Shown here: one piece after another, positions 8,831-17,496 of the stretch | Layout of the letters: every line of letters starts with the position of its first letter | How positions within the stretch are numbered: position 1 is the first letter of the stretch | Assembly (NCBI GenBank): GCA_012270885.1 | Contig: JAAXHN010000038.1 | Location: forward strand, 1-40,585 | Origin: Acidimicrobiia bacterium | GTDB lineage: Bacteria > Actinomycetota > Acidimicrobiia > Spongiisociales > ZC4RG35 | Length of the DNA stretch: 40,585 bases | Reading direction: 5' to 3' | Notes under the pieces: generated by a model | Databases searched by the model: none | Told to the model about the DNA's origin: nothing | Seen by the model: only the letters and a program-made list of their open reading frames with translations | Position numbers and translations under genes: made by a program

Positions 8831-11800
8831 TCAGCTGAGCTCCTCTAGTCGAGCTGCTAGAGCTGAGCGATAGTCAACAGACACTGCATCAGTGGTGAAA
8901 TCCTCGAACATCACCTGCAAATCGGCCGAGGTCAGCTTCCAGGACCGAGCCACCCGAGCGTCGATCTCGAGGCGCAGTCGCTCCGCTTCCCCGGGATCGA
9001 GCGGCCCCCATTCCACCCCGACCGCCGCGGCGAAGCCGGAAAAGCGTTCATCCACGGCTGACAAACGAGCCGCGGCCTCGGCTATGGCGTCGTAGTCCTG
9101 ATTTGTGAGCATTGGCACTATAAGCCCTTCCAAAATAAAGAAACTTACATGCATTTCCACGAATCGTCGGGCTTGCCAGTCAAAAGGCAGACTGTTCAAG
9201 AGGCCGAGAGCCACTGACTGGGTCCGTGGATCACCGTTCACGAATGTCAGATACGGCGCAGTATTGGTAAGAAACAGTCCTGGAGGCAATAGGCAGGCAA
9301 GCACGGTTCGGGAGTTCGTTCTATTAGTGGCGTCGCGAAAGGCAACCCGTGCTCTGCCTAACTCTACGAGTACCGCCCTCCGACGATCTTTCAGTGACAC
9401 TTTCTTGGTCACAAGAGACGTACTGCCTGGCCGAGGCTTCCGTACTTTCTTCCACACCTCTTCAGATTCGGGGCAGATCCTCGCTTCAGAGCCATGGGGA
9501 TCGTATTGATCGAAGCTCTCTCCCTTCCAGAGGGGACGACTATCCATCTTCCCTCCCATGGTCGCCCACAGTTGTCGATCCAGAGTTTCGTCCAACTCCC
9601 TCGAGGCGAAAGTCCCTCCAGAGCCTGCGGTCATTGGTCTCGTGGAGATCCGTTCCGGCGAAGATGTAGCTCTCTCTCTCTCTATGCCAAGCGGGAAGTA
9701 AGTCCCAACCCGCAGTTTGGTGAGCAGATCTGCTTCTCTTTGCGACCGGAGTAATGGGGGAGCCAGCCGAGGACCGAAGGCCTGCCGCCCGATTTGGATG
9801 CCCGGTGATTCCGATTGCTTCCTCCACTCTTCAGCCGAGGTCGCCGTTCCCGCCACCTCAAGTCGATGATCCTCTGGGGGCTCACGATGTTCCGCTACTA
9901 CGAGGGCCACGGTGTATTGGGGATGAGTGTCGAAGACCCATCTTTTGCGGTTCAAGAGAAAGTCCACCCGTCGGGTTGTGACCCTAGTAAGAAGCCATCG
10001 CCTGAAGCCCTCTGATCCCTTGTTGATGAAGGCAGTGCGGGGAAGCACTACGCCTATCGTCCCTTCCTTCCGTACCAAGACCCGATAGCGCTGGCAGAAA
10101 TACTTGTAGAGATCCGGATCGCCGGACATTGGCTCATATTCACCTGAAGCGAGGCTGGCCCTTGCTATCTTCGCCTTCTCCTGCGCTCGACTGAGTTGCG
10201 ATGGCAACTCGGGTCTTCGCGAAAGCAGTCGTTGAATCTCCACCTCGCGGTCTAACTCAGACAGACTGTTGATCCCTGGTCTAAACCGCCCGTAGAAAGC
10301 CAGCTCCTCAACTGTCACCTCCTCCCAAGGAGGGTTGCCAACCACTACATCGAAACCCGGCTGCTCCGCCGAGAAGACACGTGGAAATGCGAGAGGCCAA
10401 TGTAAGAAAGAGTGCTCCTGCGCCAGCTGTGCAGCTTTTTCCACAAGTTGTCGACGTTTGCTGTTCAGTCTCCCTTCAATCAGATCTGTGGGATACGATT
10501 CCGCCTCAACCCGTGCTCCATCGAGACCAAATCCCTCGGCGGTCCACAAGTCGAAAAGTCTCTTCAATCCCTCGGTGGCTGAATAGGCTTCGGCGTCTGC
10601 AACAACGCTGGCCTGGTACTCCTCGGGCGTTCGGTCCTCAATCTGTGCTAACCGGGATGCCGCCCTCGTTGCCTTCTCCATGGCATCACGAAGCTGATCA
10701 TCCCAGAACGACCCTTGTCGACGGATTAAAGCAGGATCAGCCACTCCAACCAGGGAGTTGCCAACTACGACATTGCGCTTTAGGTAGGAAAGAGACAACC
10801 CCGGCACGAAGGATGCCAGCCATAGCGAGATCGAGGCTATTTCCGCTCCCATCGGGCTGATGTCCACCCCGAAAACGCAATGCTTGAGAAGCAGTCGGCG
10901 CAAAAGAGCCACATCATCGATGGCGACTCCGGGCATCGCCCCGGCTCGTAGTCTGTCTAACGCCTCGGTGATGCCTGGCAGGGGTTTATCTGCCAGGAAA
11001 CGAACCGTCTCTTCCGCCAGACCATCCACCACCTGCACCAGAAAGTGGGCGCTCCCACAGGCTGGGTCGACCACAGAGAACCTGAATAATTCCCGCGCCG
11101 CTTCCATCGGATTGTCCTTAGCCTGAAGTTGCACCTTTATCAAGTGACTCCTAAAGGCGGGCAACACCGCACCCTTCACCAGGTGATGAACCAGTTCCGC
11201 CGGGGTGTAATAAACGCCCCCCGCCTTCCGTCCTCCCTCATCGGTTTGCCATAGGAGCGAGCCGGATTGCACCTCGGCATCCGAGTCAGCCGGGGCGTAC
11301 CGGTCCGTCCTCGGATCATACCTGAGGGGACGATCTGCTACAGACAACCGCAGGCTCAACAACGACTCATAGATATAGCCCAGGTGACCGATCTCCAAGG
11401 TGGAGAAGTCCACGCCGCCTCCTGTTTGTGAGTCCCTTCCTACCGCAATCAATACTTCGGCGAAGTCAGGATCGCCGATCTCCAATCGCTCCAGCAGTTC
11501 AGCGCCTTCGAAACCCTCCTCTGCGAACAACGAGCCATTGTAGGCGGGCACTTCCCAAGCCGGGTTGCCGGAACGCATGGATTTGGTCAGAATCACGAAC
11601 CGCGACCACAGAGCGGTGGAGCCAGCGCTTAATCTCGGCCGGGTCTCCGCAGCCTCTGTCACAAGAGATGTGAGCGAAGCCCTCTGATAGGCGCGGTTGG
11701 TGACGGGTAGAAACCCCGAACTCTCAGCGTAAAGCAGGAAAAGCAGTCGAAAGATCAAAGTTAAGGATGCCCTTTCCAGTTCCAAACGACTCTGGTCATC

Positions 11801-12817
11801 GTGGATTTCCCAGCCATTCGCCTTGGCCCACTCTCCGAGACCGCGCGCCAAAGCGGGCAGGGCACTTTGGCGAATTGTGTTGTCCAGCCGCTTGCGAAGA
11901 GTCACGCCAAAAGTGCGAGCTTCCTCTCGCAGACCTTGTAGACCGTCCGCCGCCAAATAAGAGGACGACAGCAAACCGAGGAAAGGACGACCCTCCGGCG
12001 CCAGCAGCGAAGTATCGATATCTATCCACTCTGCGGTTGCAGTGGCGGACGTGGCATCGAATAGTCGAAATCGTCCCTGATGAGCAAGGATGCCGTATGG
12101 CGCACCCGTTGCACGACAGTCTTGGACCAACACGCCTTCGGGAGGTCGCCCCTCCACGTCGAGGCGTGCGAACTCATTCGGGTCGGCTTTGGGGTGTACC
12201 ACCGCAATGGGCTGTTGATTGTGGCGGAGGATGTAGCCTCGCTTCCCGCGGCGCTCCACACGGTATCCGAGTTGAGACAGAATGGTCCGCCAGTGGTCGG
12301 AATTGGTGACCCCCCTGATAGCAGTTTCAAGTTCTTCCCAGCGGCGGGCATTTCTTTGAAGCCTGTTGGTCAGAGTGTGGTCGGTGAGCAGGCCGTTGAC
12401 CTGGACACCACGAATCCGAGAACCACTTGCATCGAGAATTCTTAGCTGTTCTGTGAGATAGCGGATTCCCTCCAGACCTCCTCGCCTGCAGGCCTCACGA
12501 AGACTGTTGATCGCATCACCGGCGCCTACAGAGCGAATCGGCCCGTCGGGCCGGGTGGGACCAAGGGCCAACACCGCTCCAAATCGGTTGGGATCATCCG
12601 CTATAACCAGATAAGAACTCGAGAGGCTCCCCCCACCTTCTCGCCAGCGAGCCCGCATCCCTCCCTCGTCCGAGTCGGCGACCACGGCTAATTCCAGCTG
12701 CAACTCATCAACCATGGCGGAACCAACCGCTTTTGCGTTTCCCCGTATCGAGCGAGCCAATCCGCGAGCCACCAGCGCCTCGAGCAAACCCCTAGCGCTG
12801 GTAACTACCTGTGACAT
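8831..12817 (-). CDS. Eco57I-type DNA adenine methyltransferase (large, restriction-associated)
   Basis: This 1328-residue protein has SAM-binding motif I as VVDPACGSAHFLVQVV (around residue 585), followed by FGVDISPMGAEIASISLWL. The catalytic motif is NPPWEEV (around residue 830), as in N6-adenine methylases. YYTPAELVHHLV and GYIYESLLSLR precede motif I as in Eco57I/PglX-like enzymes. The N-terminal 500 residues show RLLFLLYAESSGFLP, typical of these proteins, but no convincing PD-(D/E)xK nuclease. The C-terminal part would carry target recognition. ATG 12817 is chosen because GGTCAGGA precedes it; it overlaps the AbiU2-like gene by 13 bp. The cutting function is probably supplied by the adjacent PLD-helicase. 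Confidence 0.88.
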   Translation of the reverse strand: MSQVVTSARGLLEALVARGLARSIRGNAKAVGSAMVDELQLELAVVADSDEGGMRARWREGGGSLSSSYLVIADDPNRFGAVLALGPTRPDGPIRSVGAGDAINSLREACRRGGLEGIRYLTEQLRILDASGSRIRGVQVNGLLTDHTLTNRLQRNARRWEELETAIRGVTNSDHWRTILSQLGYRVERRGKRGYILRHNQQPIAVVHPKADPNEFARLDVEGRPPEGVLVQDCRATGAPYGILAHQGRFRLFDATSATATAEWIDIDTSLLAPEGRPFLGLLSSSYLAADGLQGLREEARTFGVTLRKRLDNTIRQSALPALARGLGEWAKANGWEIHDDQSRLELERASLTLIFRLLFLLYAESSGFLPVTNRAYQRASLTSLVTEAAETRPRLSAGSTALWSRFVILTKSMRSGNPAWEVPAYNGSLFAEEGFEGAELLERLEIGDPDFAEVLIAVGRDSQTGGGVDFSTLEIGHLGYIYESLLSLRLSVADRPLRYDPRTDRYAPADSDAEVQSGSLLWQTDEGGRKAGGVYYTPAELVHHLVKGAVLPAFRSHLIKVQLQAKDNPMEAARELFRFSVVDPACGSAHFLVQVVDGLAEETVRFLADKPLPGITEALDRLRAGAMPGVAIDDVALLRRLLLKHCVFGVDISPMGAEIASISLWLASFVPGLSLSYLKRNVVVGNSLVGVADPALIRRQGSFWDDQLRDAMEKATRAASRLAQIEDRTPEEYQASVVADAEAYSATEGLKRLFDLWTAEGFGLDGARVEAESYPTDLIEGRLNSKRRQLVEKAAQLAQEHSFLHWPLAFPRVFSAEQPGFDVVVGNPPWEEVTVEELAFYGRFRPGINSLSELDREVEIQRLLSRRPELPSQLSRAQEKAKIARASLASGEYEPMSGDPDLYKYFCQRYRVLVRKEGTIGVVLPRTAFINKGSEGFRRWLLTRVTTRRVDFLLNRKRWVFDTHPQYTVALVVAEHREPPEDHRLEVAGTATSAEEWRKQSESPGIQIGRQAFGPRLAPPLLRSQREADLLTKLRVGTYFPLGIERERATSSPERISTRPMTAGSGGTFASRELDETLDRQLWATMGGKMDSRPLWKGESFDQYDPHGSEARICPESEEVWKKVRKPRPGSTSLVTKKVSLKDRRRAVLVELGRARVAFRDATNRTNSRTVLACLLPPGLFLTNTAPYLTFVNGDPRTQSVALGLLNSLPFDWQARRFVEMHVSFFILEGLIVPMLTNQDYDAIAEAAARLSAVDERFSGFAAAVGVEWGPLDPGEAERLRLEIDARVARSWKLTSADLQVMFEDFTTDAVSVDYRSALAARLEELS

Positions 12818-13623
12818 TTCCTGACCTGCTCCCTGCCCACCTGACAAAATGCTAAGCACGCGCCCCGGTCGCTCCTGGCAGCCCGGTCAGAAATCAATGT
12901 GACGCCGCATGCGCCGCATCCAGGACCGGTTTGTCTGCGCGGTCCACCGTCCTGAAAGAGAGGAGCACCAAAGACTTTCATCCATGAAGGGGGAACCGAA
13001 ATCAAACAGAAACTGCCAGTCTCCCAATTCAGCAACATGTTCACAGTATTGAAGATGAGAGCCAACCTGGTGAGAGCGAGATGTATATCGGCGTAGGTAG
13101 GCGACGGTGCTCCCCTTCGATCTTTGTGTGCCACATTCTGATCAGCAAACTCTCTCACCTTACGAACGACACTGGACTCCCCCGTTAGGACTACACAAAT
13201 TTTATCCAAGGCAGTGATCGAAGGGGTTGGCTCTGGGCCGAAATGCTCATGGTAGAAGTCGTTCCACTCGATGTTCAGATAGGAGTCGTGGGGGTGGTTT
13301 CGACGATGCTCTGCCAGAAGGTCGCACCTATTTCCTATGGCGGGGTTTCTCTTGAGTCTGTCGATCACCCTCCACAGCGAGATGGCTCTGTGGTCTTTGT
13401 CGACCATTCGGCGGATAGCGATGATCTGTCTTTCTGCGTATAGACGGGCATAGTGGTTGAGGAAGGTGTGATCCGCTTCGGGGTATCTTCCTGCAAATTC
13501 GTCCCGGGTTTTGACAAATAGAGGCTTCGGGAGGTATGCATGATAGAGTTCCTTTTCAATCTGGTGAAGCATGCTTCGCAGGTCTTCCCGCAACTTCAGG
13601 ATGTCGTCGGGAGGTGCCGCCAT
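12805..13623 (-). CDS. AbiU2-like HEPN-domain protein
   Basis: The protein has 272 residues. The pattern YAERQIIAIRRMVDKDHRAI-SLWRVIDRL, then a spacer, then VVRKVREFADQNVAHKDRRG and ALTRLALIFNTVNMLLNWETG resembles the HEPN/AbiU2 group, whose members act in abortive infection or as toxin RNases. The Arg-x(n)-His element (REFADQNVAH) fits a relaxed form of the HEPN Rx4-6H motif. The last roughly 45 residues are Gly/Arg/Cys-rich and look unlike the rest. ATG 13623 has an excellent GGAGGTGG upstream; the frame stays open further upstream but there overlaps the glycosylase gene. It overlaps tag by 28 bp and the methylase by 13 bp, placing it first in the restriction island. Confidence 0.6.
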   Translation of the reverse strand: MAAPPDDILKLREDLRSMLHQIEKELYHAYLPKPLFVKTRDEFAGRYPEADHTFLNHYARLYAERQIIAIRRMVDKDHRAISLWRVIDRLKRNPAIGNRCDLLAEHRRNHPHDSYLNIEWNDFYHEHFGPEPTPSITALDKICVVLTGESSVVRKVREFADQNVAHKDRRGAPSPTYADIHLALTRLALIFNTVNMLLNWETGSFCLISVPPSWMKVFGAPLFQDGGPRRQTGPGCGACGVTLISDRAARSDRGACLAFCQVGREQVRKCHR

Positions 13624-14249
13624 CGAGCCACCTCCATAGGTCCACCCCATGCCCGACGGCGGGAGGTCTCTGCCGCCTCTTGAACCCAACAGCCCTCCAG
13701 GTGGTCGTTCACCAGGCCCACCGCCTGCATGAAGGCATAGCAGGTCGTCGGTCCTACAAAGCTCCATCCCTGCCGGCGCAGATCTTTGGCCAAAGCCGTG
13801 GAAGCATCGGTGATGGCCGGAGGTGTCTCTCGGAGGAGCTTCGATTCGAAGTCCCCCCACAGCGCGAAGTAGAACGCCAGTGATCCGTACACAGCTGCCA
13901 GGTCCAAGGCGCGGGCGGCGTTGTTGATCGCAGAACGGATTTTTCCCCGGTGCCGGATTATCCCCGCGTTGGCCATCAGCCGTTCCACATCCGCCTCATC
14001 GAATTCCGCCACCTTCACCGGATCGAACCCGTCAAAGGCCGCTCGGAAATTCTCTCTCTTCCGAAGGATCGTAAGCCAGGACAGGCCCGCCTGAAAACCC
14101 TCCAGACAAATCTTCTCGAACAGCCGGTGGTCGGATGTCACGCCAAAGCCCCACTCCCGGTCGTGATAGCAACGGTATTCGGCAGGCGCATACCCCCACC
14201 AGCAGCGCCACATCCCGTCGGAACCCAAAGCGAGCAGGGCTGGATCCAT
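13596..14249 (-). CDS. tag: DNA-3-methyladenine glycosylase I
   Basis: This 217-residue base-excision repair enzyme removes 3-methyladenine from alkylated DNA. The family features are clear: MWRCWWGYAPAEYRCYHDREWG at the N-terminus with the zinc-binding Cys and His, LFEKICLEGFQAGLSWLTIL (which supplies the catalytic-pocket Glu and Trp), the IIRHRGKIRSAINNA helix-hairpin-helix region, WSFVGPTTCYAFMQAVGLVNDH and the closing His/Cys zinc ligands in VNDHLEGC. ATG 14249 is used, though ATG 14213 matches the usual family start better. It sits 40 bp after the sulfite-oxidase-type gene and overlaps the AbiU2-like gene by 28 bp, so it may be co-transcribed with the defence island. Confidence 0.92.
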   Translation of the reverse strand: MDPALLALGSDGMWRCWWGYAPAEYRCYHDREWGFGVTSDHRLFEKICLEGFQAGLSWLTILRKRENFRAAFDGFDPVKVAEFDEADVERLMANAGIIRHRGKIRSAINNAARALDLAAVYGSLAFYFALWGDFESKLLRETPPAITDASTALAKDLRRQGWSFVGPTTCYAFMQAVGLVNDHLEGCWVQEAAETSRRRAWGGPMEVARWRHLPTTS

Positions 14250-14289
14250 CCGGGTTGGGTTCTCCGATGCCGGACTGGACGGGCTGCCG

Positions 14290-16047
14290 TTAGGCGACCA
14301 CCGTCACGTGTATGGTGTGCCAGCCGGTGGCTCCATCGGGGGCGGGAGGAACGCGGAGTTCGGTCTGGGTGATCCCGTCACCGTCGGTGGCCCGCACCTG
14401 CAGCCTGTACCGGCCCGGGGCGGGATCCCAATCCACCTTCCATTGCCTCCACGAGTTGTCAGAGATTTCGCTGGACAACTCGGCCTCCATCCACTCTCCC
14501 TCGTCGATTCGCACCTCCACGCGGTCGACCCCACGGTGAGGGGCCCAGGCTACGCCTGCGATGGCCCTGGCGCGGGCTGCGATGCGCCCCTCCAGAGGAG
14601 TGTCGATCCGCGACTGTGTCTTCACCGGCGCCTCCTTGGCCCATCCCCTCGGTACCCAGTAGGCGTCAAACCCGTCCCAAGTGGTCAACTCCAACTCGGA
14701 TAGCCACTTGGTGGCGGACACGTAGCCGTACAGCCCGGCCACCACCAACCGGACCGGAAACCCGTGCTCGATGGGGAGAGGCTCGTCGTTCATCCCCACC
14801 GCCACCAGGGCGTCCCGGCCGTCGTAGGGAATGCTTGAGGGGAAACCGACCGTGAAACCGTCCACCGAGCGTCCCACGATCTGCTCCGCTTGGGGAAGGA
14901 GACCGGCCTCGTCCAGGATCAGGCTGAGCGGCACCCCCAGCCACTTGGCGTGACCGACCAGTGAGCCTCCCACCTGGTTGGAGACACAGGACAGGGTCAC
15001 GTACCGCTCCACCAACGGCCGGGTCAACAAATCATCGAAGTTGATCTCGTAGGGATTCTCCACCAGGCCGGTCACCTTCAGAGTCCATTCCTCCAGGTTC
15101 ACCTGGGGCGGGGTGAGAGCGATATCGATCAAATAGAAGTCCTCGTTGGGGGTGATGATCGGACTGATCCCCGGAACTTCCAGAGAATGACCGGCGGGAA
15201 GCGGTGCTGCTCCTTCCACAGTCGGACCAGTTGTGGTAGCCGACTCGGCGGTGGTGGCGGTCTGGGCCTCCGCCGCCGAGGTCGATGGGCTTTCGGTGGT
15301 AGTGGCAGTAGTGGAAGGACTGATGGTTGCCGTAGTCTCGGTGGCCTGGGGGAGAACCACAGTCTCCCGGCCGGCCAATGCCTGCTTGGTTCGCTCCAAC
15401 ATGAACCGGCCGCCGGCCGCCATCGCCACTCCCACGCCGAGAATCGCTCCGGCTCCAACCAGGAACCTGCGCCGCGACACATCTCCGGGCGCCTCCATCT
15501 CTTCGACTGCTTCTGTGACCAGAGCCTGGTCTTCATCAGGGTCGAACACTGATACTGCCTCATCGGCGCCTCTGTCAGGCTCTGCTTCATCGGCGCCCCT
15601 GTCAGGTGCTTCGATCTGCCGGTAGAGGATTCTCAGAACCGCCTGCGCCGCTGCAACCGCCGCCGCCGCCGAGATGATGGAAATGAGCAAACCGACGCCC
15701 GGCTCCCTGTAGAGGGAAAAGGCTCCCAACAGACCGAATATACTGAACGCCCACAGGGCCACTTTCCAGCGATGGGCCGCCCAGATTCCGACCAGTGCCC
15801 CCAGCACTGCGGTCACTATCACCATTCCGATGATCAGCGCCAACTTGTCATAGATCCCGAACACCGCAATGGCGAAATCCTTGACCGGGGGAGGCACGTA
15901 GTCGATGGCCAGGCCCCCCACTGCTTCGATGAGAGAAATGGATGCCGGGGAAACTCCGGCTATAAGTTCACCGGTCGCCAGTGCCAGCACCCCCGCCAGT
16001 GCCCCGGCTATCCCATAGTAAAGAGCACGAGGTGAAGAAAAACGCAT
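14290..16047 (-). CDS. Membrane-anchored molybdopterin oxidoreductase, sulfite oxidase family
   Basis: This 585-residue protein has an N-terminal membrane region with about four hydrophobic helices (residues 10-130). A short acidic linker carries a direct repeat (PDRGADEAE/PDRGADEAV), then RRRFLVGAGAILGVGVAMAAG forms a further Tat-like hydrophobic anchor. A Thr/Ser-rich linker leads to the oxidoreductase-molybdopterin domain: VTLSCVSNQVGG holds the molybdenum-ligating Cys, followed by AKWLGVPLSLILDEAG, EHGFPVRLVVAGLYGY and KWLSELELT. A C-terminal dimerisation domain of the Mo-co type ends the protein. The catalytic part should face outside and oxidise sulfite or a related substrate. The start lies 6 nt from a TATTCT box. 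Confidence 0.85.
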   Translation of the reverse strand: MRFSSPRALYYGIAGALAGVLALATGELIAGVSPASISLIEAVGGLAIDYVPPPVKDFAIAVFGIYDKLALIIGMVIVTAVLGALVGIWAAHRWKVALWAFSIFGLLGAFSLYREPGVGLLISIISAAAAVAAAQAVLRILYRQIEAPDRGADEAEPDRGADEAVSVFDPDEDQALVTEAVEEMEAPGDVSRRRFLVGAGAILGVGVAMAAGGRFMLERTKQALAGRETVVLPQATETTATISPSTTATTTESPSTSAAEAQTATTAESATTTGPTVEGAAPLPAGHSLEVPGISPIITPNEDFYLIDIALTPPQVNLEEWTLKVTGLVENPYEINFDDLLTRPLVERYVTLSCVSNQVGGSLVGHAKWLGVPLSLILDEAGLLPQAEQIVGRSVDGFTVGFPSSIPYDGRDALVAVGMNDEPLPIEHGFPVRLVVAGLYGYVSATKWLSELELTTWDGFDAYWVPRGWAKEAPVKTQSRIDTPLEGRIAARARAIAGVAWAPHRGVDRVEVRIDEGEWMEAELSSEISDNSWRQWKVDWDPAPGRYRLQVRATDGDGITQTELRVPPAPDGATGWHTIHVTVVA

Positions 16048-16053
16048 GATCCG

Positions 16054-16059
16054 AGAATA
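16054..16059 (-). promoter_or_regulatory. Probable -10 box for the sulfite-oxidase-type gene
   Basis: On the minus strand TATTCT is followed by six nucleotides and then ATG (16047), and no Shine-Dalgarno sequence is present. This is the geometry of a leaderless transcript. It suggests that the gene, and perhaps the glycosylase and defence genes downstream, have a promoter separate from the sulfurtransferase 81 bp upstream. Confidence 0.4.
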
Positions 16060-16128
16060 CCTCTAGCTCGAGGACAAGACTCCGCTGGATTGGGGAAATC
16101 CCCGTCTCGAAGCAACAAACCGGCGGCG

Positions 16129-16974
16129 TTAACCGACTGGCGCCACTCCCGGGTCCGCTCCGGCGACTACTTCGTTTCCTGCTCTGCTAGACCAATCGCT
16201 CCAAGACCCCTCATACAGGCGCCCGGAGATCCCGGCGAGACGCAGCGCCAAGAGATTGTGACATGCAGTAACCCCGCTTCCACAATATGCGACAGGGGCG
16301 TCGGACTCCCCCACCCCCAACTCCCGGTAACGGCGTTGCAGCGACTCGGGAGGAAGGAACCTCCCCCCGGGTGTCAGGTTCTTCCCGAAAAAGGCGCTGC
16401 GAGCGGTTGGAATATGGCCGGCCCGGGGATCGACCGTCTCGTTCTCACCCCGGTATCGGTCCTCGGAGCGGGCGTCCAGTATGGGACGTCGACCCAGGAG
16501 TGAACGCACCTGATCGCCGTCGACCACTCCCCTCCATCCATCCGGCGGTGGGTAGCCGACCGGCGATGGTTGGGGAACCGCGGTGGTGAGTGGCAGGCCC
16601 GCCTCCACCCAGGCCTGGAATCCCCCATCCAGCACGAACACCGACCGATGCCCCAACGAGTCCAGCATCCACCACAGGCGGGCGGCTATGGCCCCTCCGG
16701 AGGCGTCGTAAGCCACAACCGTGTGATCGGGGCCGATGCCCATTCGCCCCAGAGTGCGACAGAACACGTCCACCGGAGGCAAGGGGTGACGACCCGGACC
16801 CTCCGTTCCGCTCAGGTCGGTGTCCAGATCGACGAAACGGGCGCTGGGCAGATGCCCCCGGTCATACTCCACCCGGCCCTGGTCCGGATCAACGAGGTAC
16901 CACCGCACATCGCCGATCACGGTCCGCGGGTCCGAGAGCCGCCCGGCCAGTACCTCGGCAGCGATCAGGGCCAT
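16129..16974 (-). CDS. Two-domain sulfurtransferase (rhodanese family)
   Basis: This 281-residue protein is built of two rhodanese modules. The first, inactive one contains VIGDVRWYL, GHLPSARFVDLDTDL, VVAYDASGGAIAARLWW and VFVLDGGFQAWVEAGLPL. The second contains ILDARSEDRYRGENE, GHIPTARSAFFG and the catalytic loop YCGSGVTAC with the persulfide-forming Cys. It should move sulfane sulfur from thiosulfate or 3-mercaptopyruvate to an acceptor; the loop resembles both groups, so the donor is undecided. GAAGGGA precedes ATG 16974. It lies 12 bp after the small helical-protein gene and 81 bp before the sulfite-oxidase-type gene, which fits a shared role in sulfur handling. Confidence 0.9.
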   Translation of the reverse strand: MALIAAEVLAGRLSDPRTVIGDVRWYLVDPDQGRVEYDRGHLPSARFVDLDTDLSGTEGPGRHPLPPVDVFCRTLGRMGIGPDHTVVAYDASGGAIAARLWWMLDSLGHRSVFVLDGGFQAWVEAGLPLTTAVPQPSPVGYPPPDGWRGVVDGDQVRSLLGRRPILDARSEDRYRGENETVDPRAGHIPTARSAFFGKNLTPGGRFLPPESLQRRYRELGVGESDAPVAYCGSGVTACHNLLALRLAGISGRLYEGSWSDWSSRAGNEVVAGADPGVAPVG

Positions 16975-16986
16975 CGGATGATCCCT

Positions 16987-17394
16987 TCAGGTGCTGGTGT
17001 CGGTACAGCCGACCTCTCCATCGGAGCCTTCGGCGCCAGCCTCCGACGAGACAGGTCCAGCACTATCAGGATCTCCGGCCTCCTGCCCCTCCTTCTCCCG
17101 CAGGCGGCTCCGCAAATCGGCGCTCCACTCCAGGAGAATCCCGCTGATCGCCGAGACGGCGGAGGACGTGGTCTTCTTGACCTGTTGCTTGACCTGGGGA
17201 TCCTTCAGAGTGTTACCGGCGCCCGACGCAATGTTGGTAATGGCCTCCCCCAAGGTGCGAAAGGCGTTTATGACGTCCTCCCGGGAAGGGCCTTCCGCGG
17301 CGCCCTCCTGGAAGCTGGAGCGAAAGGTGTCCCGGAGATCGTTTAGTTCTTCGCCCGCCTCCCGCCAGCCGGGTCCGTTCTTTTCCTCGAACAT
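16987..17394 (-). CDS. Small helical protein of unknown function
   Basis: This protein of 135 residues is not one I recognise by name. It begins MFEEKNGPGWREAGEELN, with an amphipathic helical region rich in Glu, Arg and Gln, a middle segment ITNIASGAGNTLKDPQVKQQ and KKTTSSAVSAISGILLEW, and an acidic Gly/Ser/Glu-rich tail. It lacks a signal peptide or obvious membrane segment; the SAVSAISGILL stretch could associate with membrane. ATG 17394 is preceded by GGGGAGATGAC. The next gene, the sulfurtransferase, follows after 12 bp, so the two are probably one operon. It is divergent from the exonuclease. Confidence 0.7.
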   Translation of the reverse strand: MFEEKNGPGWREAGEELNDLRDTFRSSFQEGAAEGPSREDVINAFRTLGEAITNIASGAGNTLKDPQVKQQVKKTTSSAVSAISGILLEWSADLRSRLREKEGQEAGDPDSAGPVSSEAGAEGSDGEVGCTDTST

Positions 17395-17460
17395 GTCATC
17401 TCCCCGGTCGGAACCTGGAACGCCCGGCCCCGGGGCCGCCTCGCCCTCTTGAGAGTCGGC

Positions 17461-17489
17461 TTGACCACTTCGAGGATCCTTCATAGCAT
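17461..17489 (+). promoter_or_regulatory. Promoter of the 5'-3' exonuclease gene
   Basis: TTGACC at 17461-17466 and TAGCAT at 17484-17489 are separated by 17 bp, a textbook spacing. The ATG at 17497 follows 7 nt after the -10 box with no ribosome-binding site, so the transcript is probably leaderless. This is the clearest promoter in the window. Confidence 0.65.
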
Positions 17490-17496
17490 CATCAGA

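Noticed and set aside
3868-13623. Assignment as DISARM or BREX
   Set aside because: No DrmA/DrmB/DrmE, BrxC, PglZ or BrxL-like gene is present; only the methylase, SNF2 and PLD parts are shared.
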